Shown in pieces: positions 29,628-37,900 of a stretch of 44,033 nucleotides of DNA. The stretch comes from Anaerolineae bacterium. GTDB taxonomy: Bacteria; Chloroflexota; Anaerolineae; B4-G1; DUEL01. The stretch lies in contig JAFGEI010000024.1 in NCBI GenBank assembly GCA_016931695.1, positions 1-44,033 of the forward strand. The letters run 5' to 3'. Numbering within the stretch: the stretch's first letter is position 1; each line of letters opens with the position of its first letter. The notes beneath the pieces were generated by a model that had not been told where the DNA came from, did not search any database, and worked only from the letters and a program-made list of their open reading frames with translations. The translations under genes were made by a program, and so were the position numbers.

Positions 29628-31060
29628 CCACGCTCCAGGCGGGCAAATTTCTCTCCATCGGCCAGGATTGCCGCCACCGCCCCTGGCTCCCGCGCCTCGA
29701 CATAGACCCGCAGCACGGGCTCGGTGCCGGAGGGGCGGATGAGCAGCCAGGAATCGTCCGCCAGCAGGTATTTGACCCCGTCGGTGGTTTGGACGTCGAC
29801 GACCTCTTGGCCCGCCAGCGCCGCCGGCGCCTCCTGGGTCAGCCGGTCGACCATCTCGGTCTTGGAAACGGCGCGCTGCAGGCGCAAGTCGCGCCGCACG
29901 TAGCACGTCGGGCCGACCTGCTCCTGCAGCCGCGCGACGAGTTCGTACAGCGAGAGGCCGGAGGCGGACACGACCTCCAGCAGCAGCAGCCCCATCAGCA
30001 CGCCGTCTCCCTCCGGGATGTGGCCCCTGATCGAAAAGCCGCCCGACTCTTCCCCGCCGATGAGGACGTCGCTGTTCAGCATGTGGTTGGCAATGTGGTT
30101 AAAGCCGACCGGCGTTTCGACCAGCGGCAGGCCGTAGCGAGCCGCCAGCCGGTCCACCATGCGGCTGGTCGAAACGGTCTTGACCACCGTCCCGCGCCGG
30201 CCCTTCGTCTCGACCAGGTACTGCAGCGCCAGGGCAAAGATGTGGTGCGGGTCGACAAAGTTCCCGCCGCCGTCCATCGCGCCAATGCGGTCCCCATCCC
30301 CGTCGGTCGCCAGCCCCAGGTGAGCCTGGTCGGCCTGGATGGCCGCGGCCAGCGCGTCCAGGTAGTGGGCGATGGGCTCGGGGTGGATGCCGCCAAAGCC
30401 GGGGTTCATCTCGCCGCGGATCTCGCGCACCTTGCAGCGGGTGCGGGCCAGCATGTCGGCGATGCACTTGCGGCCGGAGCCGTACATGGCGTCGGTGACG
30501 ACGCGCAGCTCCCGCGCCGATATCGCGTCCAGGTCCACCAGGCTGGCGAGATGCTCGTAGTAGGCCCAGGCGGGGTTAAAGCGCTGAATCCACCCCTCGT
30601 CCAGGGCCTGCTGGTAATCCATCACGTTGGGACCACGGCCCGCCTGCTGGTTGCGTGCCAGGTGGGCCTCGACCTGCCGCGCCTGCTCCGGCAGCACCGA
30701 GCCGCCGAAGGAGGCCTTGAGCTTGAGGCCGTTGTAACGCGGCGGGTTGTGACTGGCAGTGATCATCACCCCCGCCGCGGCTTTCTTGTGGACCACGGTG
30801 TACGACACGGCCGGGGTGGGACAGTCGGCGCGGCTCAGGTGGGCGACGATGCCGTTGCCCGCCATGACCCGGGCGACCTCGGCCGCATAGCGGTCGGAGA
30901 GGAAGCGGGTGTCGAAACCGACCACCACCTCAGGCACGTCGACGTCGCTCTCTTCGCGGGCAAAGTCGGCAATTGCCTGCGCTACCAGGCGCAGGTTGGC
31001 AAAGGTAAACGTGTCCGAGATGACGGCTCTCCAGCCATCCGTACCGAAATTGATGGTCAT
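29624..31060 (-). CDS. Alpha-D-phosphohexomutase (phosphoglucomutase/phosphomannomutase)
   Basis: A 478-residue four-domain mutase that interconverts hexose-1- and hexose-6-phosphates through a phosphoserine. The active-site loop is TASHNP at residues 101-106 (Ser103), the metal loop is DGDGDR, the sugar-binding loop is GGEESGG, and the phosphate-binding loop is RPSGTEP near the C-terminus. These do not separate glucose, mannose and glucosamine substrates; the convergent glmU makes a GlmM-like role possible, but the TASHNP sequence and length fit phosphoglucomutase/phosphomannomutase better. ATG 31060 overlaps the upstream Nudix stop (ATGA). Last gene of a four-gene leftward operon. Confidence 0.92.
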   Translation of the reverse strand: MTINFGTDGWRAVISDTFTFANLRLVAQAIADFAREESDVDVPEVVVGFDTRFLSDRYAAEVARVMAGNGIVAHLSRADCPTPAVSYTVVHKKAAAGVMITASHNPPRYNGLKLKASFGGSVLPEQARQVEAHLARNQQAGRGPNVMDYQQALDEGWIQRFNPAWAYYEHLASLVDLDAISARELRVVTDAMYGSGRKCIADMLARTRCKVREIRGEMNPGFGGIHPEPIAHYLDALAAAIQADQAHLGLATDGDGDRIGAMDGGGNFVDPHHIFALALQYLVETKGRRGTVVKTVSTSRMVDRLAARYGLPLVETPVGFNHIANHMLNSDVLIGGEESGGFSIRGHIPEGDGVLMGLLLLEVVSASGLSLYELVARLQEQVGPTCYVRRDLRLQRAVSKTEMVDRLTQEAPAALAGQEVVDVQTTDGVKYLLADDSWLLIRPSGTEPVLRVYVEAREPGAVAAILADGEKFARLERG

Positions 31061-31590
31061 GATCGTCCCTCCGGCAAGAGGGGCGGGAAAAAACACGTCA
31101 CCAACTGCCCCTCCTCGTCGTACGAATAGTGGCCAAAGAACAGGCCCTGGCAAAGGCCCAATGCCCGCGGCAGAATCAGCGGCAGGTCGGGCACCAGGTC
31201 CAATTCCTCCAGCTGGCCGGGGCCCACCCAGACCGGCGCCCCCTCGGTAGAGGAACGCACCGCCCGGCCCACTGCCTGGGCGGTAAAGACAAACATGATC
31301 ACCCCGACCCCCGTTTCGTCGGGGGCGATATTGACCACCCCGCGCAGCTGGAGATTCTCCACCGCCAGCCCCGTTTCTTCCGCGATCTCACGGAGCGCGG
31401 CAGCGCGGACATCTTCGCCGCGCTCGACGTGCCCGCCAACCCCGTTGTAAAGGTTGGGCCAGATGCGCTTGTCCGGCGCGCCACGCAGCAGGAGCAGCTG
31501 CTCTCCGGCAGTGATCAAACAGAGGACGCGCGGCAGCGCCAGGTAGCGCCCGGTCACGTCATCCGTTCCCTGCTCCGCTCTTGCCGACAC
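31057..31590 (-). CDS. Nudix hydrolase
   Basis: A 177-residue cytoplasmic pyrophosphohydrolase with a complete Nudix box: G, five residues, E, seven residues, RE-I-A-EE-T-G-L (GGHVERGEDV...REIAEETGL). Preceded by LALPRVLCLITAGEQLLLLRG. The family hydrolyses nucleoside diphosphates linked to other groups; 8-oxo-dGTP and nucleotide-sugar substrates are both possible here. Two GTG starts are in frame: 31590, right after the upstream stop, and 31557. I prefer 31590 because relatives usually carry about 10-15 residues before the RYLxxPR segment, but no strong ribosome site decides it. The stop overlaps the mutase start. Confidence 0.85.
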   Translation of the reverse strand: MSARAEQGTDDVTGRYLALPRVLCLITAGEQLLLLRGAPDKRIWPNLYNGVGGHVERGEDVRAAALREIAEETGLAVENLQLRGVVNIAPDETGVGVIMFVFTAQAVGRAVRSSTEGAPVWVGPGQLEELDLVPDLPLILPRALGLCQGLFFGHYSYDEEGQLVTCFFPPLLPEGRS

Positions 31591-31591
31591 G

Positions 31592-32191
31592 TTACAGCGG
31601 GTATCCCACCGGCAGCAGGTAGAGCGGCTCCTGGTCCTCGGGGAGGGAGAGGGCCTGGGCCATCGGCGTGTCGTCAAAGGCGCCCACGGGCACGCTCGCC
31701 AAGCCCAGCGCTACTGCCTGCAGCAGCAAGTTCTGCGCTGCGTGGCCCGTATCCATCGGCACGTAACGGAACCGCCCTCGCCCGCCGTAGCGGTCCGTAG
31801 TGCGGGCCATCACCGCGCTGAGCGCAAAAACCGCCGGCGCCGCGGCAAGAAATTCCTGCCCCAAGGCGGCCCGGACAATGTCCGGCCGCACGTCGCGGGC
31901 CAGGTGACGGGACAGGCAGTGCGGTTGGGGCTCATAGTGCCACACCCCGTCCGCCCGGCAGACGTAGAATTCGAGTGGGCAGCGGCCGCCCGCCGTCGGG
32001 GCGGCGCGCTGGAAGGCCCGCTCGCCGGTGATTCCCTGCGCGGCCCAGAGGAGCTGGCCGATCGCTTCCAGCGGTAGTTCTTTCGCCTGGTAAGCGCGGA
32101 CCGAGCGCCGGGCGGCAATCGCCGCCTCCAGCGACAGCGGCCCGTCGACTCGGGGGGGCGGGAGTACAATTCGCTGGTCCATCGTCGTCAC
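31592..32191 (-). CDS. Nitroreductase-family oxidoreductase (SagB-type)
   Basis: A 199-residue FMN-dependent oxidoreductase-like protein. Features: LSLEAAIAARRSVRAYQAKELPLEAIGQLLWAAQGI at the start, where the RRS element binds flavin phosphate, and TGHAAQNLLLQAVALGLASVPVGAFDD near the end, typical of the SagB/ThcOx type. Substrate unknown. The GTG at 32191 is chosen over the ATG at 32182 because AAGGAAT lies at proper spacing before it and GTGA overlaps the stop of the upstream radical SAM gene. It adjoins the Nudix gene with one base between. Confidence 0.85.
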   Translation of the reverse strand: MTTMDQRIVLPPPRVDGPLSLEAAIAARRSVRAYQAKELPLEAIGQLLWAAQGITGERAFQRAAPTAGGRCPLEFYVCRADGVWHYEPQPHCLSRHLARDVRPDIVRAALGQEFLAAAPAVFALSAVMARTTDRYGGRGRFRYVPMDTGHAAQNLLLQAVALGLASVPVGAFDDTPMAQALSLPEDQEPLYLLPVGYPL

Positions 32192-33255
32192 CGTGATTCC
32201 TTCCAATCCCAGCCGACACCAGGGATGGGGGTCGAGCAGGCCGGGCATTTTCCCGTCTGGCTCAAGTTCTCAACCCGCTCCGCTCCCCAGCGCTGGAGCA
32301 GCATCTTGCCGCAGTTGGGACAAAAAGTGTTTTCTGCCCGGTGACCGGGGACGTTGCCGACGTAGACGTATTGCAGGTCCATTTCCTGGCCGATGCTGCG
32401 CGCCTGCTCCAGGGTGAGGACCGGCGTGGGGGGTTCGTCGAACTCGTAAGCGGGGAAATAGCGCGTGACGTGCCACGGGACATGATTGCCCAATTCGCGG
32501 CTGATGCGGCCGGCAATCAAGGAGAGATCGCCGGGATCGTCGCTGACGGTGGGGATCACCAGGGTGGTCACCTCGATCCAGATGCCCAGCCCCTGGGCCA
32601 GGCGCAGGTTGCGCCAGACGACCTCGACGTCGGCGTCGCAAAAAGCGCGCACCGCCTTTGGCCCGCCCTTGACGTCCACGTTCATCGCGTCCAGCCCGGC
32701 CTGGGCCAGGCGGTACAAGGCGGCCTCGGTCATGTAGCCGTTGGTCACAAAGGTGTTATAGAGCCCGGCCTGGTGCGCCAGGCAAAAGGCTTCCAACGAC
32801 CATTCCAGGCTCAGCGTCGGCTCGTTAAAGCTGATCGAGACGCCCTGGCAATACTGCTCTCGCGCTTCGGCGATAAAGTCCTCCGGGGCGTAGAAAACCT
32901 CTCCCACCGCAAGCTGCTTGGAACTGGTATAGTTCTGGCACCACGGGCAGGCGAAATTGCAGGAATACGAGCCGATGGTCAGCGCTTTTGAGCCGGGGTA
33001 AAAGTGATAGAGCGGCTTCTTTTCGATCGGATTGGCCGACACCATCGAGGCCATGCCATAGGTCAGCGTCACCAGCTGGCCGTTCCGGTTCTGGCGCGTG
33101 CCGCACCAGCCCGTTTCGCCAGGCGCGATGACGCAGCGCCGCTCGCAGGTCAGGCAGCGGATTTTGCTGCCGGCCGGTTCGTACAGCAATGCCGGGCGGA
33201 CGAAGGGCGACTCCTCGGGAGGCGACTGCTTCCGCAAGCGGGCGAAGAATTTCAT
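32188..33255 (-). CDS. AmmeMemoRadiSam-system radical SAM enzyme (AmrS-like)
   Basis: A 355-residue radical SAM protein of the PflA-like group. The iron-sulfur motif CNFACPWC places Cys99, Cys103 and Cys106 as cluster ligands. An N-terminal set (Cys34, Cys37, Cys41, Cys51) and a C-terminal pair of CPxC knuckles (CPNC, CPAC) suggest further metal sites, as in this family. Other landmarks are GVSISFNEPTLSLEWSLE and MNVDVKGG. Its partners elsewhere are Memo-like and AMMECR1 proteins; none is in this window. The reaction is not established. ATG 33255 has no ribosome binding site but sits 7 nt from a strong -10 element, so the message may be leaderless. First of a four-gene operon. Confidence 0.88.
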   Translation of the reverse strand: MKFFARLRKQSPPEESPFVRPALLYEPAGSKIRCLTCERRCVIAPGETGWCGTRQNRNGQLVTLTYGMASMVSANPIEKKPLYHFYPGSKALTIGSYSCNFACPWCQNYTSSKQLAVGEVFYAPEDFIAEAREQYCQGVSISFNEPTLSLEWSLEAFCLAHQAGLYNTFVTNGYMTEAALYRLAQAGLDAMNVDVKGGPKAVRAFCDADVEVVWRNLRLAQGLGIWIEVTTLVIPTVSDDPGDLSLIAGRISRELGNHVPWHVTRYFPAYEFDEPPTPVLTLEQARSIGQEMDLQYVYVGNVPGHRAENTFCPNCGKMLLQRWGAERVENLSQTGKCPACSTPIPGVGWDWKESR

Positions 33256-33262
33256 CGAAAGC

Positions 33263-33291
33263 AGTATAACATAACGCGGTTCTCGCTGCAA
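33263..33291 (-). promoter_or_regulatory. Promoter giving an apparently leaderless radical SAM mRNA
   Basis: On the leftward strand TTGCAG (33291-33286) and TATACT (33268-33263) are separated by exactly 17 bp. Seven bases then separate the -10 element from the ATG at 33255, so the predicted first transcribed base is the A of the start codon. No Shine-Dalgarno is present between them. Confidence 0.65.
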
Positions 33292-33316
33292 ATGGCGCAG
33301 CCAGCCAGGGGGCCGC

Positions 33317-33344
33317 TTGCGCAGCGCTGCTTTTGCGTTACAAT
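33317..33344 (+). promoter_or_regulatory. Promoter for the ubiquitin-fold operon
   Basis: TTGCGC at 33317-33322 and TACAAT at 33339-33344 are separated by 16 bp. Transcription would start near 33351, about 33 nt before the ATG at 33384, which carries CAGGAG upstream. The -35 match is moderate; the -10 match is good. Confidence 0.5.
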
Positions 33345-33383
33345 GGGCGAAAAGAGAATTGGATTTGTACTGCAGGAGATGGT

Positions 33384-33572
33384 ATGAGAGTCACTTACCG
33401 GGATAAAGAGTGGGAGATGGAAGGAAGAATGACGGTGCGGCAGGCAGTGGAGGCGGCTGGCCTGATTCCCGAAACTGTATTGGCGGTGCGGGATGGGAAA
33501 CTACTGACCGAGGACACGATGCTGGAACCGGACGCAGCGATCAAACTGGTGGCGGTCATCTCGGGCGGATAA
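33384..33572 (+). CDS. ThiS/MoaD-like ubiquitin-fold sulfur carrier
   Basis: A 62-residue beta-grasp protein ending in a diglycine (VAVISGG), as in ThiS, MoaD and TtuB. In those families the C-terminal glycine is adenylated by an E1-like enzyme and carries sulfur or is conjugated to targets. The body MTVRQAVEAAGLIPETVLAVRDGKLLTEDTMLEPDAAIKLV has the usual strand-helix-strand order. No E1-like or thiamin, molybdopterin or tRNA-thiolation gene is nearby. The start ATG 33384 follows AGGAGATG. It is 16 bp upstream of the acyltransferase gene, so likely co-transcribed with it and DUF503. Confidence 0.87.
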   Translation: MRVTYRDKEWEMEGRMTVRQAVEAAGLIPETVLAVRDGKLLTEDTMLEPDAAIKLVAVISGG

Positions 33573-33588
33573 GTGCAACTGGAGAAAA

Positions 33589-34605
33589 ATGACGGTCGTC
33601 GTCGAGATGCACCCGGACCCGGCAATCTTGGACCAACTGGCAGATGAGTGGAACAAACTGCTGCGCCGCGCGGCCTTTGACACGATTTTCATCACCCCAA
33701 CGTACCAGCGGCTGTGGTGGCGCTATTTGCAGCGCGGTGACTTTTGCCTGCTGGCTGCCCGCGAGGACGGCGGAGAGCTGCTCGGCGTCGCACCGCTCTT
33801 TATCGTGGAGCAGGACGGCGCGGGCCGGGTGATCCAGACCACGGGCTGCACCGACGTCTCCGACTACCTGGACTGGATCGTCGCCCGGGGAAGGGAGCAG
33901 GAGGTGCTGGCGGCGCTGGTCGGTTTTTTGGATGGCCCGGCGGCCCCGCCGTGGGAACGGATCGACATGTGCAACGTTCACCGCGATTCGCCGACGCTGC
34001 GCTGGCTGCCCGAACTGGCCCGTACGAGCGGCTGGACAACTGCGACGACGGTGCAAGAGGTCTGCCCGGTGGTGGATCTGCCGGGCGATTGGGAGACCTA
34101 CGTCGAATCCTTAGACGGCAAGGACCGCCGCGAGCTGCGGCGCAAGATGCGGCGGGCCGCGGAAAACCCAGACCTGGACTGGTACCTGGTGGGGCCCGGA
34201 CACGACCTGGGGACGGAAACGGAAGCGTTCCTCGACCTGATGGCCCAAAGCGCCCCCGACAAGGCCGGTTTCCTCACCCCGGCAATGCGAGCGTTTTTCG
34301 CCGCGCTGATCCGGGCCGCCGCCGACGCGGGTTGGCTGCAGCTTTCTTTCCTGGAATGGCAGGGGCAAAAGCTGGCCGCTTTTCTCAATTTCGTTTACAA
34401 CAACCGCGTGCTGGTCTATAACTCGGGCCTCGACTGGCAGGCCTATCCCAAGCTGGGGGCGGGGATCATCCTCACCGCCTACCTGATCGAGCGGGCGATC
34501 GAAGAAGGGCGAGAGGCGTACGATTTTCTCCGCGGGGACGAATCGTACAAGTACAGCTTTGGCGGCGTCGACGTCACGGTCCATCGCCTCCAGGTCGACC
34601 GGTGA
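33589..34605 (+). CDS. FemAB/BioF2-like (CelD/BcsL family) acyltransferase
   Basis: A 338-residue protein with a GNAT-type fold of the Acetyltransf_6/BioF2-like group. Recognisable parts are an N-terminal half with DEWNKLLRRA and TPTYQRLWWRYL, a basic helix KDRRELRRKMRRA (about residues 178-190) and the C-terminal LNFVYNNRVLVYNSGLD and YDFLRGDESYKYSFG, common in this family. Members transfer acyl or aminoacyl groups, sometimes to polysaccharide or peptidoglycan; the substrate here is unknown. It follows the ubiquitin-fold gene by 16 bp and precedes the DUF503 gene by 13 bp. Confidence 0.82.
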   Translation: MTVVVEMHPDPAILDQLADEWNKLLRRAAFDTIFITPTYQRLWWRYLQRGDFCLLAAREDGGELLGVAPLFIVEQDGAGRVIQTTGCTDVSDYLDWIVARGREQEVLAALVGFLDGPAAPPWERIDMCNVHRDSPTLRWLPELARTSGWTTATTVQEVCPVVDLPGDWETYVESLDGKDRRELRRKMRRAAENPDLDWYLVGPGHDLGTETEAFLDLMAQSAPDKAGFLTPAMRAFFAALIRAAADAGWLQLSFLEWQGQKLAAFLNFVYNNRVLVYNSGLDWQAYPKLGAGIILTAYLIERAIEEGREAYDFLRGDESYKYSFGGVDVTVHRLQVDR

Positions 34606-34618
34606 ACGGGAGAAAACT

Positions 34619-34906
34619 ATGGTGATTGGCACCTGTCGCGTCGAACTCTACCTGCCGGGCAACGGTTCGCTCAAGCACAAGCGCCAGCAGCTCAAGCCGC
34701 TGCTGAGCCGGCTGCGGCGCGAGTTTAACATGGCCGCCGCCGAGATCGACCTGCACGACGTCTGGCAGTCGTCGATCATCGGCCTGGTAACCGTGGCCAA
34801 CGACCCCGGGCGGGTCCACAAGGTGCTGGAGCAGGCAGTGCGCTGGATCGAGCACAACCGCCCGGACCTGCAGGTAGTGGATTGGCAAATCGAACTGCTG
34901 TCGTAG
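34619..34906 (+). CDS. DUF503 family protein
   Basis: A 95-residue cytoplasmic protein of the DUF503 (YlxP-like) family, recognised by VIGTCRVELYLPGNGSLKHKRQQLKPLLSRLRREFN and the following SIIGLVTVANDP. The family is small, widespread and of unsettled function, usually near translation or ribosome-maturation genes in Firmicutes, which is not the case here. ATG 34619 follows GGGAGAAA. It ends 23 bp before the secreted protease. Confidence 0.88.
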   Translation: MVIGTCRVELYLPGNGSLKHKRQQLKPLLSRLRREFNMAAAEIDLHDVWQSSIIGLVTVANDPGRVHKVLEQAVRWIEHNRPDLQVVDWQIELLS

Positions 34907-34929
34907 CAGGCAGCACAAAAGGAAAACAA

Positions 34930-37900
34930 ATGAATAGAAAAAGTAATCGCTGGATGTTTGGGTTGACCTGCCTGGGGCTGCTGATCGCGGCAATGATCGG
35001 CGCCGGGCCGGCACGGGCGGAGCTGACGCCCGAACCGCCCCTTCAGACTGGAGGATGGCTCCCCTTCGACGGCGCCCCCGACCCTGTCCCGCCGGCCCTG
35101 CGCCTGCTCCATTCCGACGCCGACATCGTCGCCCTCCAGGCGGACCTGCCCGGCCTAGCCGTCGAAAAAGTAACGGTGGCGGGAGTCCCGTACACCCGCC
35201 TCCTTGGCGAAGGGTACGGGCATCCGGCAGCCATCGGCCTGCCCGACCTGCCCGTGCTGCGTCGCGAGGTCCAAGTCCCCTTTGGCGCCGGGGTCGCCGT
35301 CGAGGTGGTCAGCGCCGAATATACCGACTATACCCTGCAGGAGCTGGGCTTTTCGACCCTCTACCCCCTCCAGGCGCCCGTCCCCAAGCTGCCCGGCGCC
35401 GTCGAGAACGCGCCGTTTGTCATCGACGGCGATTTCTACGCCGGCGGCGCGCCCTATCCCAACAACCCGGTCTCCCTCGGCGAGGAGTATGTCGTCCGCG
35501 GCCACCGCGTCCAACCAGTCGAGGTCTGGCCGGTGGCCTACGATCCCGCGGCGGGGACGGTGCGCCTCTACCACGCAATCACCTTCCACCTGCGCCTCAC
35601 CGGCAGCGACATGGAGCGGACCGTCGCCCTCGCCGAGCGCTTTGCCTCGCCCGCTTTCGAACCCCGGCTCTCGCGGCAGATCCTCAACTATAACCAGGGC
35701 CGCCCGGCGGCCCGGTTCGGCCCCCAGGCCCAGGTCGGCTACCTGATCATCACCGCCGACGCCTACTACGATGCCGTCCACCCCCTGGCCGACCTGCGCT
35801 CCGGCCGCGGTTTCGACGTCACCCTGACCCGCCTCTCGGATATCCCCGGCAGCGGCAGCAACAGCGACATCCAGGCCTACATCCAGGACGCCTACTGGAG
35901 CTGGCCCACGCCTCCTTCCTACGTCCTGCTGGTCGGCGACACCAACACCATCCCCGGTTGGGACAGCGTCTCTGCCTACGAGGTCACCGATCTCTACTAT
36001 GGCTGCATGGACGGCGGCGATGACTGGCATCCCGACATCGGGCGCGGCCGCTTCCCCGTCCGTTCGGCCGCGCAGACCACGGCAATGGTGGATAAATACC
36101 TGGCCTATGCCTACTTTACCGGCGAGGAGCCGTGGCTGAAAAAGGCGGCCTTTATCGCCTCCTGCGATGACTGGCAGACCGCCGAAGGCACGCACAATTA
36201 TGTCATCGGCAATTACACCGCGCCCAACGGCTACAGCGGCATCTTTCCCAACAACCCCGAGCCGGGCGGAGACAAGATCTATTGCGTCACCTACGGCGGC
36301 ACGACCCAAAACATCCGCAATGCCGCCAACGACGGCCGCTGGGCCATCGTCTACTCGGGCCACGGCGGCACCTACAGCTGGGCCGAAGGCCAGATCGGCT
36401 TCACCCAGAGCGACGTCAACAACCTGAGTGACTATGGGTTCTACCCCTTCGTCGGCAGCCACGCCTGCAACACCGGGGACTTTGCGGCGACAGAGGCCTT
36501 TTGCGAGACCTGGGTGCTGCAGGAGGGAAAGGGCGCCCTCGTCTTTTGGGGCTCTTCGAGCAGCAGCTACTGGGACGAAGACGACGTCCTGGAGCGGGCC
36601 ATGTTCGACGCGCTCTTTGCCGAGACCCAGCCGCACGCCGACGTCGCCGCGATGACCGATTACGGTCTGGCGATGACCGAGGCCGCCTATCCCGGCAGAG
36701 CCCGCTACTACTGGGAGACCTATAACGTCATGGGCGACCCGGCGGTGCGCATCTTTATCGAGCCGGACCTGCCCTCTTTCACCATGGACGTGGCGCCGCG
36801 GGAGCACGAGCTGTGCGGCAGCGGCAGCGTCACCTCCACCGTCAGCATCCAAAGCTTTCTCGGTTACTCTGCGACCGTCTACCTGGAGGCCTGGCCGCTG
36901 CCAGCAGGCATCAGCGCCAGCTTTGACATCCCCTCCGCCCCGGCGCCCTTCACCGCCGTGCTGACCCTCGACGTGGCGCCGGGCACGCTGTCCGGCGATT
37001 ACGCCATCGCCGTCACCGCCACCGACCAGCTGAGCTGGACCCACAGCGCAGTCGTCGACCTGCGGGTGGTGAACGACGCACCCGTCTCGCCCACGCTGAC
37101 CACGCCGCCCGACGGCGCGCTCGACCAGCCCCTGGCGCCGACGCTGGGCTGGGAGGCGGCGCTGTTCGCTTCGACCTACAACCTGCGGCTCGACACCACA
37201 CCCCTCTTTGCTGCGCCCCTGGTCGACGTCAGCGAAATCGCCGACACCAGCTACACGGTCGAAAGCCCGCTGTCAGGTGGCCGCTGCTACTGGTGGCAGG
37301 TCCAGGGCGACAACGCCTGCGGCACGGGCGATTGGGCCGCTCCCTTCCACTTTGCCACCGTCGCCCTCGACGTGGTCTTTTACGACGACATGGAAGCGGG
37401 CGACGGGCAGTGGGATCACGAGGCCGCCCAGGGGTCCGACAACTGGCAGATCACCACCGCCGAGTCCCACAGCCCAACCCACGCCTGGCACGTCCCAGAC
37501 GACAACGTGATCACCGACAGCCGGCTGTGGAACATCACGCCGGTAGCGGTGGGGGCGGGGAGCACCCTCACTTTCTGGCACCAGCACCAGTTCGAGAGCA
37601 GCTACGACGGCGCGGTGCTCGAGATCTCGACCAACGGCGGCAGCACCTGGAGCGACCTGGGAGCCTATATCACCGCCAACGGCTACAACGGCACCATCAG
37701 CACCTGCTGCAACAACCCCCTGGGCGGCCGCCAGGCCTGGGTCGACGACCTGACCACCTGGACCGAAGTCACGGTCGATCTGAGCGCCTTTGCCGGCGAG
37801 ACGGCCCAGTTCCGCTGGCGCCTGGGCTGCGATTACTCCATCGGCGACACCGGCTGGTACATCGACGACGTGCAGATCACGGCCCCGCTGCCGCCCAACC

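Noticed and set aside
35155-37044. 629-codon leftward open frame inside the protease gene
   Set aside because: Antisense shadow of the C25 catalytic domain; Val/Gly/Asp-rich with no domain or ribosome site.
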